A stretch of 64,000 bases of DNA from Phytoseiulus persimilis (GCA_037576195.1 CM075101.1:27466001-27530000), one strand, 5' to 3'; numbered from the stretch's first letter, positions 35,150 through 49,175 are shown. Numbers and translations: made by a program. Notes: generated by a model not told the origin, from the sequence alone.

Positions 35150-38100
35150 AATTCACGTCGAGTCCTAGTGAATCTATAAACCTTAAAGTCCTACGAGTTA
35201 TGGTAAGGTATTTTTGGCTGGTTTGATAACCGGACACCTCGTCATAACACGGAATACGGCGTTTGAATAGCCTGAATCACGTCATTGTCAATTCTTGATT
35301 TGAGGTGAAGGAGGGAACTGAGTTCTACGCAGAATCGGGAATGAGCATGATCACGGCTGACGTCATCGTTCAGGTTCCCACCAAGATGGCTTCCAACTAT
35401 AATGGGATCGGGGCCCTCGGAGAAATATCAGTCGTATTCAAACAAAAGCGGATTCTCCCGAACGATCCTCGGTCACTCACTCGCTGTCTCGATTTGATCG
35501 GTGGCTGCACTGGGAAGACCGGAAGCCTTTATGCGAGGGATCAGGAACTTTCAGAGCAAAGTAGAGGAAACACAATACCGTGTTTGGAGTCCCGACCTGT
35601 TGGTGAGGAACTGTTGAGCTCAAAACCAGAACCTCTGGTCTGGCCGGGATCTCATCATTTGCTCGAGCTATAGCAAGAAGTTTTTACGTCCGCGATGAAA
35701 CCCGGGACAATCCCTGAGTGAAGCTTATAAGCTGGGCTAGATAAGATATCAGTTCCACTGGAGATCACGACGCGAATTCCTTTATCGAGGGCGAGCGAGA
35801 AAAAATGCCCATACCTTTTGAATGGAGCGCGATTCCTGGGCAAGTTCTCAAAGTCTGTTCGCTCTGAATCTGTTCACGGCAGAGAACATTTCCAGACTTG
35901 ACTCCGGCGAGCGGGCGGGACGCCGCCAGAAAGACATAGATCAAATCTCAGAATCCTGCATATAAGCGAATCGAGCAAGATCGACAGTTCCTTGCTTCCT
36001 TGGTTGCCCTTTGTTCGCCCGCTCTCCGATCTGATTACATGTGCCTGAATCGTGGCAAGAGTTCCGGCTTCGACTCGCTCTTCCTCACGGAAGGATATTC
36101 GGCAGGTCGAGGGGCGGGATGTTTCTCGCTGCTACGAATCGGGGTGGTAGCGCTCGCGCTCGATCCGAGCTGGGAGGGGAACTTCGAGCAGAGATTCCGC
36201 CAACCTTCTGAGGAGAGCAGAAGGAAATCTCCTCGACACGTTCCATCGATTTCTTCAAACCTCACGATGCTCGAATGTGCCTCAGTCCAGACGGTTCCAA
36301 ATTTACGGTTCGAGCTTGCGCCTCTTAGAACTCTTAATTACAACTCAGGAATTTCCAATCATGTTACAGGTGAGTCTCTGTTGCTCTGATAAGCGCATCT
36401 CAACGTCATTCGGCATTTTGAGATAGGAAATATTCGTACGAGGTCGAATGTATAATCTAAGCTATCGCGGTGCTGTGCGTCACTAGAATCGTTCGACTTG
36501 AGGGAAGACATTCCATGTCAGATAGACGACATGGCATTTCTTCCTCGCGTGGAAGTCGGTACCACCATCCGCTAGCAACAACAGAACTCATCGGGATGAT
36601 CGCCTCCCGGAATGCTCATCGATCAGGTCAAGCCATTCAGTTAGAGGGATCCGTTTCTAAGCAAGAGAAGTTAATTTAGTTCATGGGAGCAGGAAAAGGT
36701 GCGGATGTCGTTGATGAGGCCGGATCGCGGAGAGAGGCTCGATCGCTGAGGGCCATCGAGCTATAGCTGCGGTATCCGACCCATCCGGAAGAGTTGTGTT
36801 GACGGTTCCAGAAATGAGGAACCCGGTTTCTGTCGCGCTCCTGTTGGAAAGTAGAGCGAAGACAGTTAGTTGCCAAATTGCCAAGCCACGGGGCGCTCGA
36901 CCTCGAGGCCATCGAATTCATGTGGGCCGAAAGTGCCATGATCCTTCGTATCGACAGACATACTCTGAGAGTGAGTCGTATGGTAAATTCTATCGACCAG
37001 ACTGAACAATCGTGGCTCTCATTCTGGAATTATCTCTATTCCAGCGGTTAACCGTTGATTAGTGTTTCGCAGTAGAGTATCTCTTCCCCGAGAATGATAT
37101 TCTCCTCCAACGATACAACCCCGCAGACTACCACTTTGAAAATTGTCGAGCCCGGAAATGAACATTTAAGATGTCAGACGTTGAATGGGAAAAGTTTTCT
37201 ACAGTTGCTCGCTAACACCAGACTTGAACATCATGCCACCACGTGTTCGCTGACGGAAACATTTGAGACGTTAATCTCAACTCGGCAAATCTCCGACTGA
37301 CATGTATGATTCAACCGTTTGAATCTTCGTACAATCCCAGGAGCCCCAGACTATCAACGCGATTTTCGTTTACGGCGGCAGATTCGCTTAGCTCACGATC
37401 AGTCGTGCATCGAGGCTCATGAGGGAACAGTGGACATTCGGGATACTCGACGATCCCTATTCCCTTGTGCTCAAGTCCTCGTACTTAGACTGTGACGACT
37501 TTTGTGAGAACGCCCAGGGTTTTCGTCGAGATCGATAGAGACTATCACGACTCGACGTTCAACCGAAGTCTCTGCATCGTGCAGTGATTTTTGAAGGTGT
37601 TGGTGGCAGGATAGCGATACTGGTGTCCCGCAGAGTTGAATGTTAGAAGTGAAAATCGCGGATGGATTCACGAACAGCAGATGACGAATTGAAAGGATAG
37701 CGCCCATTGAATAGATTGAGATCGATCCTGCCACGCTGTGGAAGCTGAAGAAAAGACCGGAACGCTTGTCACAGGAACCCGCTGACTCAGCTGAGGTCGT
37801 ACATACAGCAGCTGGCGACGAATGTATTGCAGGAGTCTCAGCGGCTATCGTCACCTGTTCGTTTCCGACAATGGGGGTTCGAGAATAATGGCTCGCAATG
37901 AAGAAACACCCATCACTGCCGCGCCAGCATAGTTGGGATTGTTGACCGATCGCTCATGGCGAAATCTCCCCCCCCCCCCCATTTGATTCTAGAAACAGCC
38001 CCTCCTCGCATCGTTATATTGAGATCATCAGACTACCCATTTCGGGAGTCGGCAGTGACCTATGTTCCTAATCAGCAACAGCGAAGCTGAAGCGAGAATA

Positions 38101-38890
38101 TCGCAACTTCTTGTCCGAAAGCGAGCCCAGCCCAATCAAGTAAGTTTTTTTTTTAAATAAATTCCATAGCAACAATTTATTCATCTACCAGTTACGCTCT
38201 GTTGTTGGACTAGGGATATCGACACACGAGTGTGTCGTTCGGAGCGACAATAAGTCAATAAATACTTTTGGTTTCCTGACATCATTTACATCAACAAGCG
38301 TCTACCAATTCCTCCCGAAATCACCGTTCGCTCAAAATGCGAGTTTCGCGGCTCTCTCAGCGACATCGTTCGAATGCTTGGATGGAAGTTTTTCTTACAG
38401 CCGAAGAAAGGAGGAAACGTATTCCATAGCTCTAGGATGAAGTATGAAGCTTGTGCAAGGTCGGCTAGAGCGCTGACAAGTCAACTGAGGCAATTGGGAG
38501 CCTTTCCCGAATAACAACAGAAGCCGTGAGCTGTGGGACTCTAACCTATCGTCTGAGTCATTTCGTACCTGTGCTAGAGCAGGCCTCCAGCTCATCACAG
38601 AGTCATCGAACGGAACGCAATGCATATGTTTCCAGACAGGAGGAAGCCAGCTACGATAGTACAATTATCATTAGCATGTAATATGGGAGCGTAGACCTTC
38701 TATCACATTATCACCGGTATTCACAGCCATTTGTACAGACTCTAATACTCAATGGGAAGCACAAATGTTGCTTTTCTGTCGTAAATGCTTTCAGGACAGT
38801 GTTCCTGCACACCAGGGTTCACTCAGGATAGATTTATCCTCAGTCCCTCTCGGCGCTTCCCTCCAGATCGATGTATTTTCTACAACCAGT
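35150..38890. other. Spacer, no gene recognised
   Basis: Several 100-130-codon frames (for example 35305-35673 plus, 36000-36389 plus, 37471-37854 minus) lack domains, convincing splice sites or signal peptides. A run of 12 C occurs at about 37968-37980 and T/A runs near 38145. The right end is the 3' side of MGAT2. Confidence 0.5.
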
Positions 38891-38900
38891 CGTGATCTTT

Positions 38901-40824
38901 TCACAGCGTCTCGTTGAGGAAGTGCATACAAAGCTGGTGGTCACGAACATCGCCCCACCCACCGTTGGGTCTTTGGGCTTTCAGTGGTCTTTCTAACCCT
39001 CGCTGCACACGGAGGTTCTTAGGAAAGAGAAATTCTCCTGCGGACTCGATAGTCCGTTGAGCGGCCAAAGTTAATCGAGACTGATCGCAGTTTTTGCCTG
39101 AAACGAAGAGACAATTTATTCTACAGTACTGAACAGACTCCGGTGGGCGGGCACTCCAACTCTCATCTCGAACCAGTCTGGACGGCAAGTCCAGTGGACG
39201 ACGATTTCGGAGTTTGTCAACTCCGAGGATCAATGGTGTGTGAAGAGAGGGATCGGCATCAGCAGTCATACCATGAGGAGGAGCACAGACAATTGCCCGA
39301 TTAGGTAACCTTGGCTTCCACATGCAGCCGTGTCCGCCGCATGCAATACGCGTACTCTGAGTCCGCTCACTGCTTAGCTAGCCAAGCAAACCAGCCAACC
39401 CGCCGTGTCTGCACCGCTGTGGTGCACAGAGCAGTCGCAACCCTAACCATGATACGAGGTTGAGTTTGCTCCGATGATATAATCTATATATAGAAAGTGC
39501 ATGTTGTGCTCCGCTAGAGCAACGCCGACCCTGCAACTACCGCTTATGAACGGATGAACAGTGGGAGCACCCTTGCTTCGAGCACGTTCAAGAGTTCGAA
39601 CGGCGGCGAGGTACCTTGTGACCTTCCGTCCAGCCAACCAGCAGAACGACCAAGAGAGGAATGCTGCGGACGGCTTCAAGTGGGAATATAGTCGGAAACC
39701 TAACTGTCCTCACCTTTATGGTGCACTCCGCATTCGCCGACGTGGAAAACTCTAGTTGTTCTGACGACCATGGCTTGGAGTGGCTTCTCTAAGCAAGTCA
39801 TGCTAACTCGATATAGAGACCAGTCCCAATTGTAATCATCGTAGGTGCAGAATGTCTGTGCACAACGGTCTCGGATCGATTTCCAGAGATCACGGTAGAC
39901 AACCATCCCCATATTGTGCCTCGACGAAACCCACTTCATCGTGTCAATAGTGGAGCTTAGTTGGCGATAGTTGTTAGTCTTCAGATAAGTTCCCATGACG
40001 AAAATGCGGCACGCGGGACACGCGGTCGGTTGCGTGACCTCCATCTGGCGGAGCATGTGCAGGAGATCCGGCGCCACGTAATGATCCTCCTCCAAAAACA
40101 TGAACGGACCCCGGTGGAACATGGTGATGTTCAAGGCGTCCATGACTCGATTGATTTTCCACCACCAATGGTGTTTCGTTTGACAGAATTTCCCCTCTCG
40201 ATAATGACCGTGAAGATCGGGGAAACCTGAGTTTTGGCACCGGATCGCCTCCGCCTGTTCTTTGCTTATGTCGCGAGGGCAGTCGTTGGGGTGATCTCCG
40301 GGGAAACGATTGGGCTCCAACTGGATTGAGTTCGGGTAGAAAATCTGCAACATCTTCGTGAATGTGACGATTTTTGGCAACTCCTCGATGAAGCTATTTT
40401 CATCGTAGAAGTCGTGTGAGAATATGAGCAATGTTCGGTTGATTCCTGGTACAACGCGCAGCGAGGCGATGAGACCTTCTAAGTAGGTCCATCTATTGTG
40501 AACTTGGATGACGATCACCAGGTCGTTCTCTGTCAGAGGTCCATACAGATCCTCGTTGTGGATTTCTTGAATCCTATTCAACTCGGTAACGTAACTTCTA
40601 ACGTAGGACGACGGCTCTGGGCTCGGCGAGCGTAACTGAATTTTTTGCGAAATGTCAGAACTCGACAGTAGTGAAGTGCCATTGTAGCGCAGTTGGGACA
40701 GCACTCCCGGTGCGCTCTCAATTTGTTCAGAGGTGTCACGGATTTGATACCAGATGAAGCACGTGAAGCAAACTGTGATGGTAAGTTTCGACAGCAGCAG
40801 AGTGTGATTACGGCGGAGCCTCAT
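38901..40824 (-). CDS. MGAT2: Alpha-1,6-mannosyl-glycoprotein beta-1,2-N-acetylglucosaminyltransferase (GnT-II)
   Basis: Golgi enzyme of N-glycan maturation. It adds GlcNAc in beta-1,2 linkage to the alpha-1,6 mannose arm, giving the substrate for complex N-glycans (GT16 family). Two exons, 40824-39714 and 39097-38901, join in phase 1 across a 616-bp intron to give 435 aa. The start is ATG 40824, after which comes the type II anchor (LLLSKLTITVCFTCFIWYQI); an acceptor, CATTGCAG, precedes it, so the leader is spliced. Motifs in order: DLVIVIQVHNRWTYLEGLIA, FSHDFYDE, QLEPNRFPGDHPNDCPRD, KHHWWWKINRVMD, the metal-site region FMFLEEDHYVAPDLLHML, CTYDDYNWDW, FHVGECGVHHKG. The second exon ends with the diagnostic GGWGDVRDHQLC. 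All expected cysteines seem present and the protein looks complete. Confidence 0.97.
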
Positions 40825-40899
40825 GCTAGAAAGAGTCACCCAAAGGCCGCGGGCCCGCTGGTGGGCCTTCCATTTGCCTGCAATGTGAATAATTGATTA

Positions 40900-43800
40900 T
40901 GCAACACTTACACTCGTAACACACAACACTTGCCGTGATTGACAATAAAGTATTCTACGCGACCTTCCATTGAGCGTCTACTGCGTTCAGTTTTTCTCGC
41001 TCGTGATCAAATAGTTGGCGATCACGTAGAGTCGGTCACAGCCCGATCACGTTGTTGGAAAACAACACACAGGTGGGGGAAGAGTACCTAAGTGAACTGA
41101 AAAAACAGCTTTGCCGCTTCTCCCACCCGATGAAAACTTCGCTGAGGTTCCGATACTTTTTCCACGAGATCCACCGCGACAAGGAGCCCCGAATGGGTAC
41201 CAGATGATAACGTCTCGGCTAGCCAGGAGCTACAGCACAAAAAAGGTGGGCTTGCTCGAAACTCTCAGCGCCTCCAACTTCGGACAGCGCAACCGAGCTT
41301 CTGATTTTTCTCAAGAATTCAAGTAGAAAAACGTTTGATGGGAATCAGGACACAGCGGGAAGTCCCTCCAATTGTTGGTAACTCGTTGACATTTCTCTGT
41401 CGCCGATTTCAGTGAGATGTTCTATAGCCGCAAGGTGCACCTCGTACCGTTTCGAAGTCACAAACATTTAAGCACCTAGAGAATCACACTCTCTGTATCA
41501 TCAATCACGCTCCAACTCACTGTCAGCTATCGCTAGCGAGAATATTGTCCGAGCCGAACTCTCCGCAGCGGAAACTGATCCCGTGACAATTGAAAGTCGA
41601 CTCTTCCAAATCGTTTCTATTCAACTATAGAGCCGCCGCCGGTTGCGGCACAATCCACATTGGGATCGAGCAAAAAGTCATTCTAAATCAATATGATGCC
41701 AGTCACAGTTTCGGCTTTTTCTCTCTCGTTTTCAGGTAAACACAGCTGTCACCGAACGTTTCAAAAATCTCGATTCGGGTGCCCGCCTTCCTCTCACTGT
41801 CAAACTGATCGCCGGCTATGAAGCGAGCAAATTCATGTCACGACTCGGAATTCTCGCTTTGGGGACTTGAGACTGTATTCGATCGTCCCCCTACAGCAGC
41901 CGCCGACGGCCTAAAACTTCATTAATAATCATTCTCGTCGGAGGAATCTCAATGAGCTGCATTGCAAAGGACAGCTTCTTATTCACGGAGCGCTCAGAGC
42001 GGTTTCAATATTTCTACAAAGTCTCCTCGGGGAGCTAAGAACCTCTCCAGCGGGACTTACGACAGTGTTCCCGACGCTTGAAAGTAATGAAATTGGCCGC
42101 TGGTTGCCTGCATGCCGCCTATCTCTCAATCCTATTGACGAGTTCTCGAGCGAGAGATGCAGCCTCAACACGAGTTCCAATCCTCGGTCGCGGGCTTGAC
42201 AGGAATTCGGAAAGCGTTCTAAGTTGTTGATGACCACATTCCCGCCAAGTGGATGTGTGATCCCAAGGAAGACCATTCTCAGTCATGACCTGAGGGCGAT
42301 TTCGGAAGTTCACGAGAGCCACATGGCCGTGTTTAGCCGACCCCCAGAATGTCCATCTAACGGACACGATTACGAAGACGTTGCCAAATCTTGGTAACGT
42401 TTGCTCGGGAAACTGCGGGCCATTCGATGGCATTCTCGGAAAAAACATGCCACCCACTATCAATGATTCTGACCTGTCATGACTTCGAGATCGGTTCAGT
42501 AGTTCCATCAAACAAAGGGTAACACTCCTAGTGATCTCTGCAGTTCTTGAACTTACAGAAGCGTTTTCTCGCCACTCAAACGTTGTCCCGGTCTCCAGAA
42601 TGAATAGCTCCATCGAACAGAAGCTGAAACCTCTGACTCGTTCGAATATAACGAGTGAAATCGGGAGATCAAGGAAACCTGACCACCGGTGTATTGGAGT
42701 CGTGCGTTAATGACGGGTACGAAGTGAAAATATTCCACACATCGTAGATTTGGATCGACCAACACGTTCATCCAACAGGGAGTTTTCAGACACAACTCAG
42801 TTTCAGCGAAGTTTGCACTTGAATCTGTTCGCCTATCTTCTATGAATGCATGGCAAAGCTTTCATCAAAAGAGAGGAGTTCATGGAGTTAATCTCTCTAG
42901 AAGAGCTAAACTACAGCAGCTTATAACTGCGGCGGTGAGGAAAATGGAAGGAATACAAAATAAAGGAAACAGGATATTTTTTAGCAGGAATGCTGGATGA
43001 GCCTAGCTGCTAGCGGCTTGTGCACCAGACTTCTGATTCACCGGTTCACAACCAGATATTTCAGGTCTCCGCGAATTTCGATGAGATCCGCGCATCCGAA
43101 AGGGGCGCCTCGGAGATCCGCAACAAAGAAGCGACAGAACCAACACGCTCAATCACAGCCTCCTCTGATCTTTCTGGTGGGCAATCGCACTTCACACTTT
43201 GCGCACTTCACATGATCGTGTGTTGGTGCTTCTTTTGGACGAAGCGCTGAGGGATGCATTTGGAACACACGGAACGCAATAAGTCGTGAGCAGGTTCCGG
43301 CGATGCCGAAATCTCCCTATTTCGACTCTTGATGCAGATCTCAAGTTGATCTCGAGCCGGATTCGACTCACGGACTTCTGCCATGCACGGAGATTCGCCC
43401 GCTGACTCGTGTGAGGAATTCTCTCGCCGCGCTTGACGTGCCTTGGTGCTTTCCGCACCACGTAAGTTCAAAGTTCATAGAGAATGGCTTCAAACCAATT
43501 GCACACCAACATTGAATCTCGAACTCCGTTCTGAACCCCTCTCGGCATTGCCCAACACACGCTGAACACTTTACCGCATGAGACACGTTACTGCGTATAA
43601 AGGTTACAATATCTTGACGTCGAGTGTCGAAATACTTGTCAAGTTACGACGGCCGCGGATTGTAGTTGAGAGACAAAGAGGGAGCCTATCGTGTAGTCAG
43701 GCGTCGACCGGTCTTCCATTTATCCTCAATCAATCAATGGTTTCGAAAAGCAAGGAGGATCTCACCCACTCCTATCCGATGCATGCCGCTAGACGTGACG

Positions 43801-46800
43801 GATAGGGAAATTCTCGATTCGACCGAGATCACTCGGCATCAACAAACTCGCATGTGTCGAATCAAATAACGGTAATGTGATTGATGCTTGCAGGTGCGTC
43901 AACCAATTAAATCGTCCGGCCACACACTGGACGAAGGAAGACAAACTAAATCCTTGCAGAGATGCTCTCGAATAAGTGGAAGTGGTCCAGAGGGACACGA
44001 TGCAGCCGCAAAATTTCGTGGAAGGCAGAGCGACTGCTGGAGCCGTGGCGATCGCAATCAAAAGTCTACACGCGTTCCGCTGGTTTGAGTAGACGCCCAC
44101 TATGAGACGACACGGAGTACTAAGTCTACCGCAAAATTCCTTGGAAGGTGTTTTGAATCGCGTAAAGGCTTTCAAATGTCGGGATCAACTTCCTGTTTCT
44201 CGCCATAATGAGGCAGTTGCCAACGGGAGGAAACTCCCCGTTCTCGATTACGCCTTGCGTCCAGAGTGGAAACTCGATAGATACAGGTTTTCCGATCGTT
44301 GATTCGTTCAGCCAGTTTCTGCCCCGGAACGTGCTGCTTCGCTTCCACGGAGCCGTCGACTCGAAAACTATTGGCTGTGGATTGAGGTGTTGCCAACCAT
44401 GTGCGCGCGTCTAACAACACCTGTCCGGCAGAGTCTCGAGATCCACGTCTCCTTCCTCACTTCAAGACTGGAACGCCAAGCCGAGATTCATCGCTTGTCG
44501 GAGCGGGTGAGAGGGGAGTGCTGGCAACAAAGAGCAACACATGCATTGTCTGAGGCTACTTCCACCGCTTGCTCCAACTCGTTGTTCTCCGAGTGGCACT
44601 CCTCCTCTGAATTACTCTAGTGAAATCCAATCATTGGATGGAGCTATCGAATGATCGAGGCTCTAGCAGGGAAAGAAAACGCGCACCGGCTCTGATTGGT
44701 TTCAGATACAATGGCGCAAACCGCTTCCTCGACTAAAATTTGCTAGCCGCGCGAATCATATGGGAGGAATTGCATAGATTCTACAGAACATAAGATTCCT
44801 CACCTTGGATACAGTAGACGAATTCACATCGCCTCCCTTGGAACTGCCGGAAAATCAACGCAAGCGAAAGCTGCTCACCGTCGGGTGCGCTTCTGCCCTT
44901 CTATCAGGTGGTGCTCTGAGCTCGAAGACCGGGGCGCGAGAGAGGCCCTAGGAGAGGACCTCGGGTCGGGGCAAGGAGTGGCGCCACGAAACCAAAGACA
45001 ATGCTCTGACCACTTTCCAAATCGGCGACGAGAGACTCATAGCGAGAATAAAGCGCCGAGATGAAACACAAGTCTAATCGATCGAACGTTCCTCGTGACC
45101 GTTTGACTCCGGCGTGACTCTAATCCTGTCATCGTTGGCCTTCGAGCCGTGAATCCAGTTGAGTGATATCGCCGTCAGCAGTCTTCACTCTCCGCTGCAG
45201 CGAGACAGCGAAGAAGCCACACCGTCTCGTCGCAGCCGATGACATACGATCGTAAACTCTGGGATCGAACTTAACGACAACTTTTCGGAGCTCGCGAGCT
45301 GCGTATCGAGCATCATCACCCTCTTCCAGACGGCACCGACTTAACAACACATTCGAGCTTCTGCCGCCAACGTTCACGGTCACATCCTCGTTTTAGGAAG
45401 CTCTCGTGTCGACGTGGCGGGTCCCTCTGGATCAAGAGCCGATTGAAGCCAATCTTGTTGACATACGATCCCACTCCACGGTGCTACGAATTCTCAGTTG
45501 GTGTGATCCGCCGCTGAGCTCAGGTCCTTGCGTGGGGCCGGTCACGAGCAAGATTGAGCGTGTTTGGCGTTAGAGATGTCAACATGCGCTCACAATCAAT
45601 AGACGCGCCGTCCCTAGCGGTGTCAAGGCCGAAGCCCCACTGCAAACTGCACGCGACCAGCGAAAGCTCTTCGAACCGACTTCCTTTGGATGATGGCTGA
45701 GGCACCTGCTACTCAAGTTCTGGTTCTGAGCTACCGGGTGTGCTTCAGCAACTTCGTCATCGTTGACTCGAATCTCATTCCGTCACAGACCAGGGAACCC
45801 CTAACCACGGTTGGCTCAGGCTTAGCCTTACCCGGAAATGCTTGCTGTTGACTTCGTCACTTTCGAGACAGTTGATCGATCATCCCAGGGAGCGCACATG
45901 CATGTGGTGTTGCCAGTTCGACCTGTGAGCTGATGGGCCTCAACTCAAAGACGAAGTTTGTGGAGTGCTTCTCGAATTGTAGCGAGTTTCGGGGCTCACA
46001 TATGAAGCAACCTAAGAGATGAAAAAATTGCAAAAAAAAAGAAAAATATCTCGCATGTCTTCCACGGCGGGATCAAGCTCACGACGGAACGCCCCGCTTG
46101 ACCCGTGCGGAAGCTGAACATGAGTAATCTATAAGCCACGATGACTGATCGTTTCGGTTTTCGATCGCTCCAATCTGGAAACTTTCACACTGACTCGGAA
46201 TCTCTCCTGAGGTTGAGCGGTACCTACTCGCTGATATCTTCATCCCTGAACCGTTCCGCGCAACCGTCGCGAGCACATGACAATCCGAGCACGCTGCGCG
46301 GAGCCGACAAGCCTTCCGAGATGTTGGCATAGCAGTCTCTTCAAATGACTATCACCAGTTTTTTTCCGGGTTCAAGAACGCCTTCTTTCGCACGGTTTCT
46401 CGTGAATCCCATGGTTGTTGGAAGCCCGATATGAACTTCGCTCGGAGGCCCCGCGGTATCAAACACGCGGTATCAATAACATGCGTACACGCACTCACAT
46501 GTTGGACCGTCAGATACGAGTTGGCGTAAGCCATTTTCGTCTAAAATGGTCAGGTTCTGTAAGACCCCCTCATAGGGCACATCCGTGGAACAAAGCTCTA
46601 CGGCGTATATATGCGGAACGACCCGGCTGAATCACAGCCATGACGACCGCCCGTGAAGTGGGTGGAAAAATATCGATCCGACTCGATAAGAATATCGAGA
46701 CGGCATCAAACATTGACTCAAGGAGTACTCGATGGTCGTCAGCCTCATCCGGAATGGCGGTGATTTTCCATCCGATCTACCGGGGCCACTTGCTGGAACG

Positions 46801-47430
46801 CGAAGCGGGTAGAACGAGTGACCCGACCACGGTCGAAGTCACTCCGACGGAGGCCGCTATTTTGTGACGCCTCCTCTAACATGCGGCGAGCACTCCGTGG
46901 CTACCACACACATGTTCTAAAAAATCGGAACCCAACGAATTTCTGAAAGAAGCGGAGTCTCACCCGACGGCGTCAGCGGATCCTGAACAGCTGTGTCCTC
47001 CTCACTGAATAGAATCCCAGATTAACATGACCGTCTCCGTACTTTTGGCCTGCGGACAAGAATTCTACGCGGGATAGATCTCGGGAGCTTCCGCCTCCGG
47101 TAGACAGGGATGATGGAGGAAGCCATCGCACGACTTGTCGAGCGTCTTATCGCCATCCGTTGAGTAGGTAACCGCTTTACAGCGAGGGAAGAGGGCACGC
47201 TACTCTCAACTCGTACTTCGACTCATCTCTGGCTCAGGAGTGGAACTCGACCGGCACCGATGGGTGACGCTGGCCCTGATCCTGGTGTCGACGGGTTCCA
47301 ATCCCCAGGATGAGACATAGATCCAGTCTCGAATTTTAGGCATATTAAGGACCGTTAGATCAGGGAGGCGATCCCGAGCAGAGTAGCGCTTGTTCAGGAA
47401 TTCAGATCGACAGGTGATATAGAGAGCACC
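40900..47430. other. Spacer of 6.5 kb without recognised genes
   Basis: Frames here are short. The longest, 42119-42613 minus (164 codons), shows no domain. Two similar motifs on plus, GCAAAATTTCGTGGAAGGC near 44012 and GCAAAATTCCTTGGAAGGT near 44130, hint at a small local duplication. 46020-46045 is A-rich. Confidence 0.45.
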
Positions 47431-47436
47431 TCGCAT

Positions 47437-48381
47437 TCATTTTATTCCGGTCTCCCACATGGCAACGAGCTTATCGTAAAAAGAACACGAAACGACGCGC
47501 TCGTTATCTCTCCAAGCGATCCCATAACACATCGATTCGTGACCCTGGAACGAAGCAACAGTTTCTAAACTATGACGGTCGATAACGAAAGCTCCAGCGT
47601 ACATTCCGGCCACACCGAGGTGGCGCGGATCAGATGGATTTTCCTTGATGCGCCAAACACCGCCGCCGATGTTTTTCTCTAGCACTGGCTTCTTCATGGT
47701 CCTCAGATCGAACTTGTAAATGTTGTCTTCATACGTTCCCACGAAGATGGCGTTTTCCGCGGCATCGCGCTCGATAGCGGTGACACCAGCGTCAAATCGC
47801 CGCATTACCTTGCTGCCGCTTCCGTCAGTGCACCGCAGTGTGCAATCATCTCCACCGGTGAGCACCCTATCATCCAACGCGAGTACCGCCCACGATTCGT
47901 AATCGTGGACTCTCTCACAAAACACGAGCTTCACTCCACTCTCGGTGATCTGGAATTTCCGGAGGCAGCCGCTGCTATAGGCCGCGGACACAAGGTCGTC
48001 GCTGTGGCAAGAAACAGACAGAGTTATGTCAGACGGGAGAGTATCGGAGGAGCTGAAAAGCTCCAACGCATTTCCCGACACCACGCGACCTAACTGAACA
48101 CTGCCATTTGCCAGCGGCAGAACGAATTGGTTCTTCAAGGTGGGGAAGAACTTGATATCCAGGACCCCCGCTGCCGCTCTACAGGTGGCCACTTCTTCGA
48201 AGGAACTATCTGTTGTGCTGAACAACGTTATCGATCCTTCCCTCCAGCTCCCATTGGAGTCCTCGAGCTCGTACGTCGCTACTAAGAACTTTTCGCGATC
48301 ATCACAGAACTCCACCGCATCACAGTTAAGTGGCATCACACGACGTTCAAGTTCCGCGGTCGATGGTTTCGGTCTCGCCAT
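47437..48381 (-). CDS. DPH7: Diphthine methyltransferase homolog (WD40; DPH7/WDR85)
   Basis: Acts in diphthamide synthesis on translation elongation factor 2: it hydrolyses the methyl ester of methylated diphthine so that the last amidation can occur. Single exon of 314 aa starting MARPKPSTAE. WD40 blades are visible as repeating strands ending VLDIKFFP, LVSAAYSSGCLRKFQI, VLTGGDDCTLRCTD and AIFVGTYEDNIYKFDLR. The family signature GGGVWRIKENPSDPRHLGVA, followed by HESMCYGIAWR and VVSCSFYDKLVAMW near the end, identifies DPH7 among WD proteins. An AATAAA (minus, 47441-47446) overlaps the last sense codons just before the stop. Confidence 0.92.
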   Translation of the reverse strand: MARPKPSTAELERRVMPLNCDAVEFCDDREKFLVATYELEDSNGSWREGSITLFSTTDSSFEEVATCRAAAGVLDIKFFPTLKNQFVLPLANGSVQLGRVVSGNALELFSSSDTLPSDITLSVSCHSDDLVSAAYSSGCLRKFQITESGVKLVFCERVHDYESWAVLALDDRVLTGGDDCTLRCTDGSGSKVMRRFDAGVTAIERDAAENAIFVGTYEDNIYKFDLRTMKKPVLEKNIGGGVWRIKENPSDPRHLGVAGMYAGAFVIDRHSLETVASFQGHESMCYGIAWRDNERVVSCSFYDKLVAMWETGIK

Positions 48382-48389
48382 TTCTGAAA

Positions 48390-49165
48390 ATGTTCCATTC
48401 GCGAAAAGACAGTGAGAGAGATTGTTACAAATCGATCACATGGCGCTGACAATCATCTGAGCCACAACTGGGACATTGCGCGAACCAGAGAATTTTGGGA
48501 ATTACTTCCCGCCGCGAGGCCACCTTGTGTCTGTTCTTTGTTTGGACCCGATGAGCTGCGAGAGGGAGGGAAAGACCGCTATTATTTGAATCACGTGGTT
48601 CGGTTGAACCGGTGTGAGGGGCTTGAGTGAGGGTCCGTTGACACCCGGGCCAATGTTTTGCAAGCGTTGCCGCGGAACCAACTGGACGCTGAATCCTGAG
48701 ATCCGAAGTCAGATCGAATCCAGGAAGAGGAGGGAAAAACTTCAAACGCTTCCGAGTTCAAGGATGAAATATGCGCGCCAGACCTCAGCTCAGCTTGAGG
48801 CAGCAAGAGGCAACGAGTACATCTCTTGCACATGTTCGATACGATTCAGCTTAAAAACTTTTTTCACTCTCAGAACTGATAAACGACAGAGTGGAAGGGA
48901 TGACTGAACAGAGATTGGGTGCATGCGGGTGTTGACTAACCTGTACTCTACCGTGTTCCGCCCGCCATACATTCCACCAAAACACAACGAGCGTGTTCAC
49001 CTCCGCCCTCCCCCCCCTCCCTTATACACTCACAAGTGTTTTCTTCAATAAAATTCATCATGATTCCTCGAACAGCAGGATTCTTAGAAGGGCATCGCTA
49101 ACATTGGAGGAGTGACTCGGACCATAAACACATGACGTATCTGGAGGAAGAACCTTCTGAATCGA
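48390..49165. other. Spacer with one doubtful small plus-strand frame
   Basis: 48614-48907 (plus) contains an in-frame ATG followed by FCKRCRGTNW and a basic helix, and an AATAAA at 49046-49051 follows it. It might encode a small zinc-ribbon-like protein, but only one CxxC is clear and no partner pair was found. I therefore do not call it a gene. Confidence 0.35.
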
Positions 49166-49175
49166 ACAATTTTTT

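Noticed and set aside
37965-37985. Poly-C run as a regulatory element
   Set aside because: A single homopolymer in a gene-poor region with no partner motif; could also be a sequencing artefact.
42119-42613. 164-codon minus-strand frame
   Set aside because: No recognisable domain, signal peptide or convincing splice context; codon use not distinctive from the surrounding spacer.
48614-48907. Small zinc-ribbon gene (FCKRCRGTNW...)
   Set aside because: Only one CxxC pair is clear and no family could be matched; recorded as a doubtful frame in the spacer entry.
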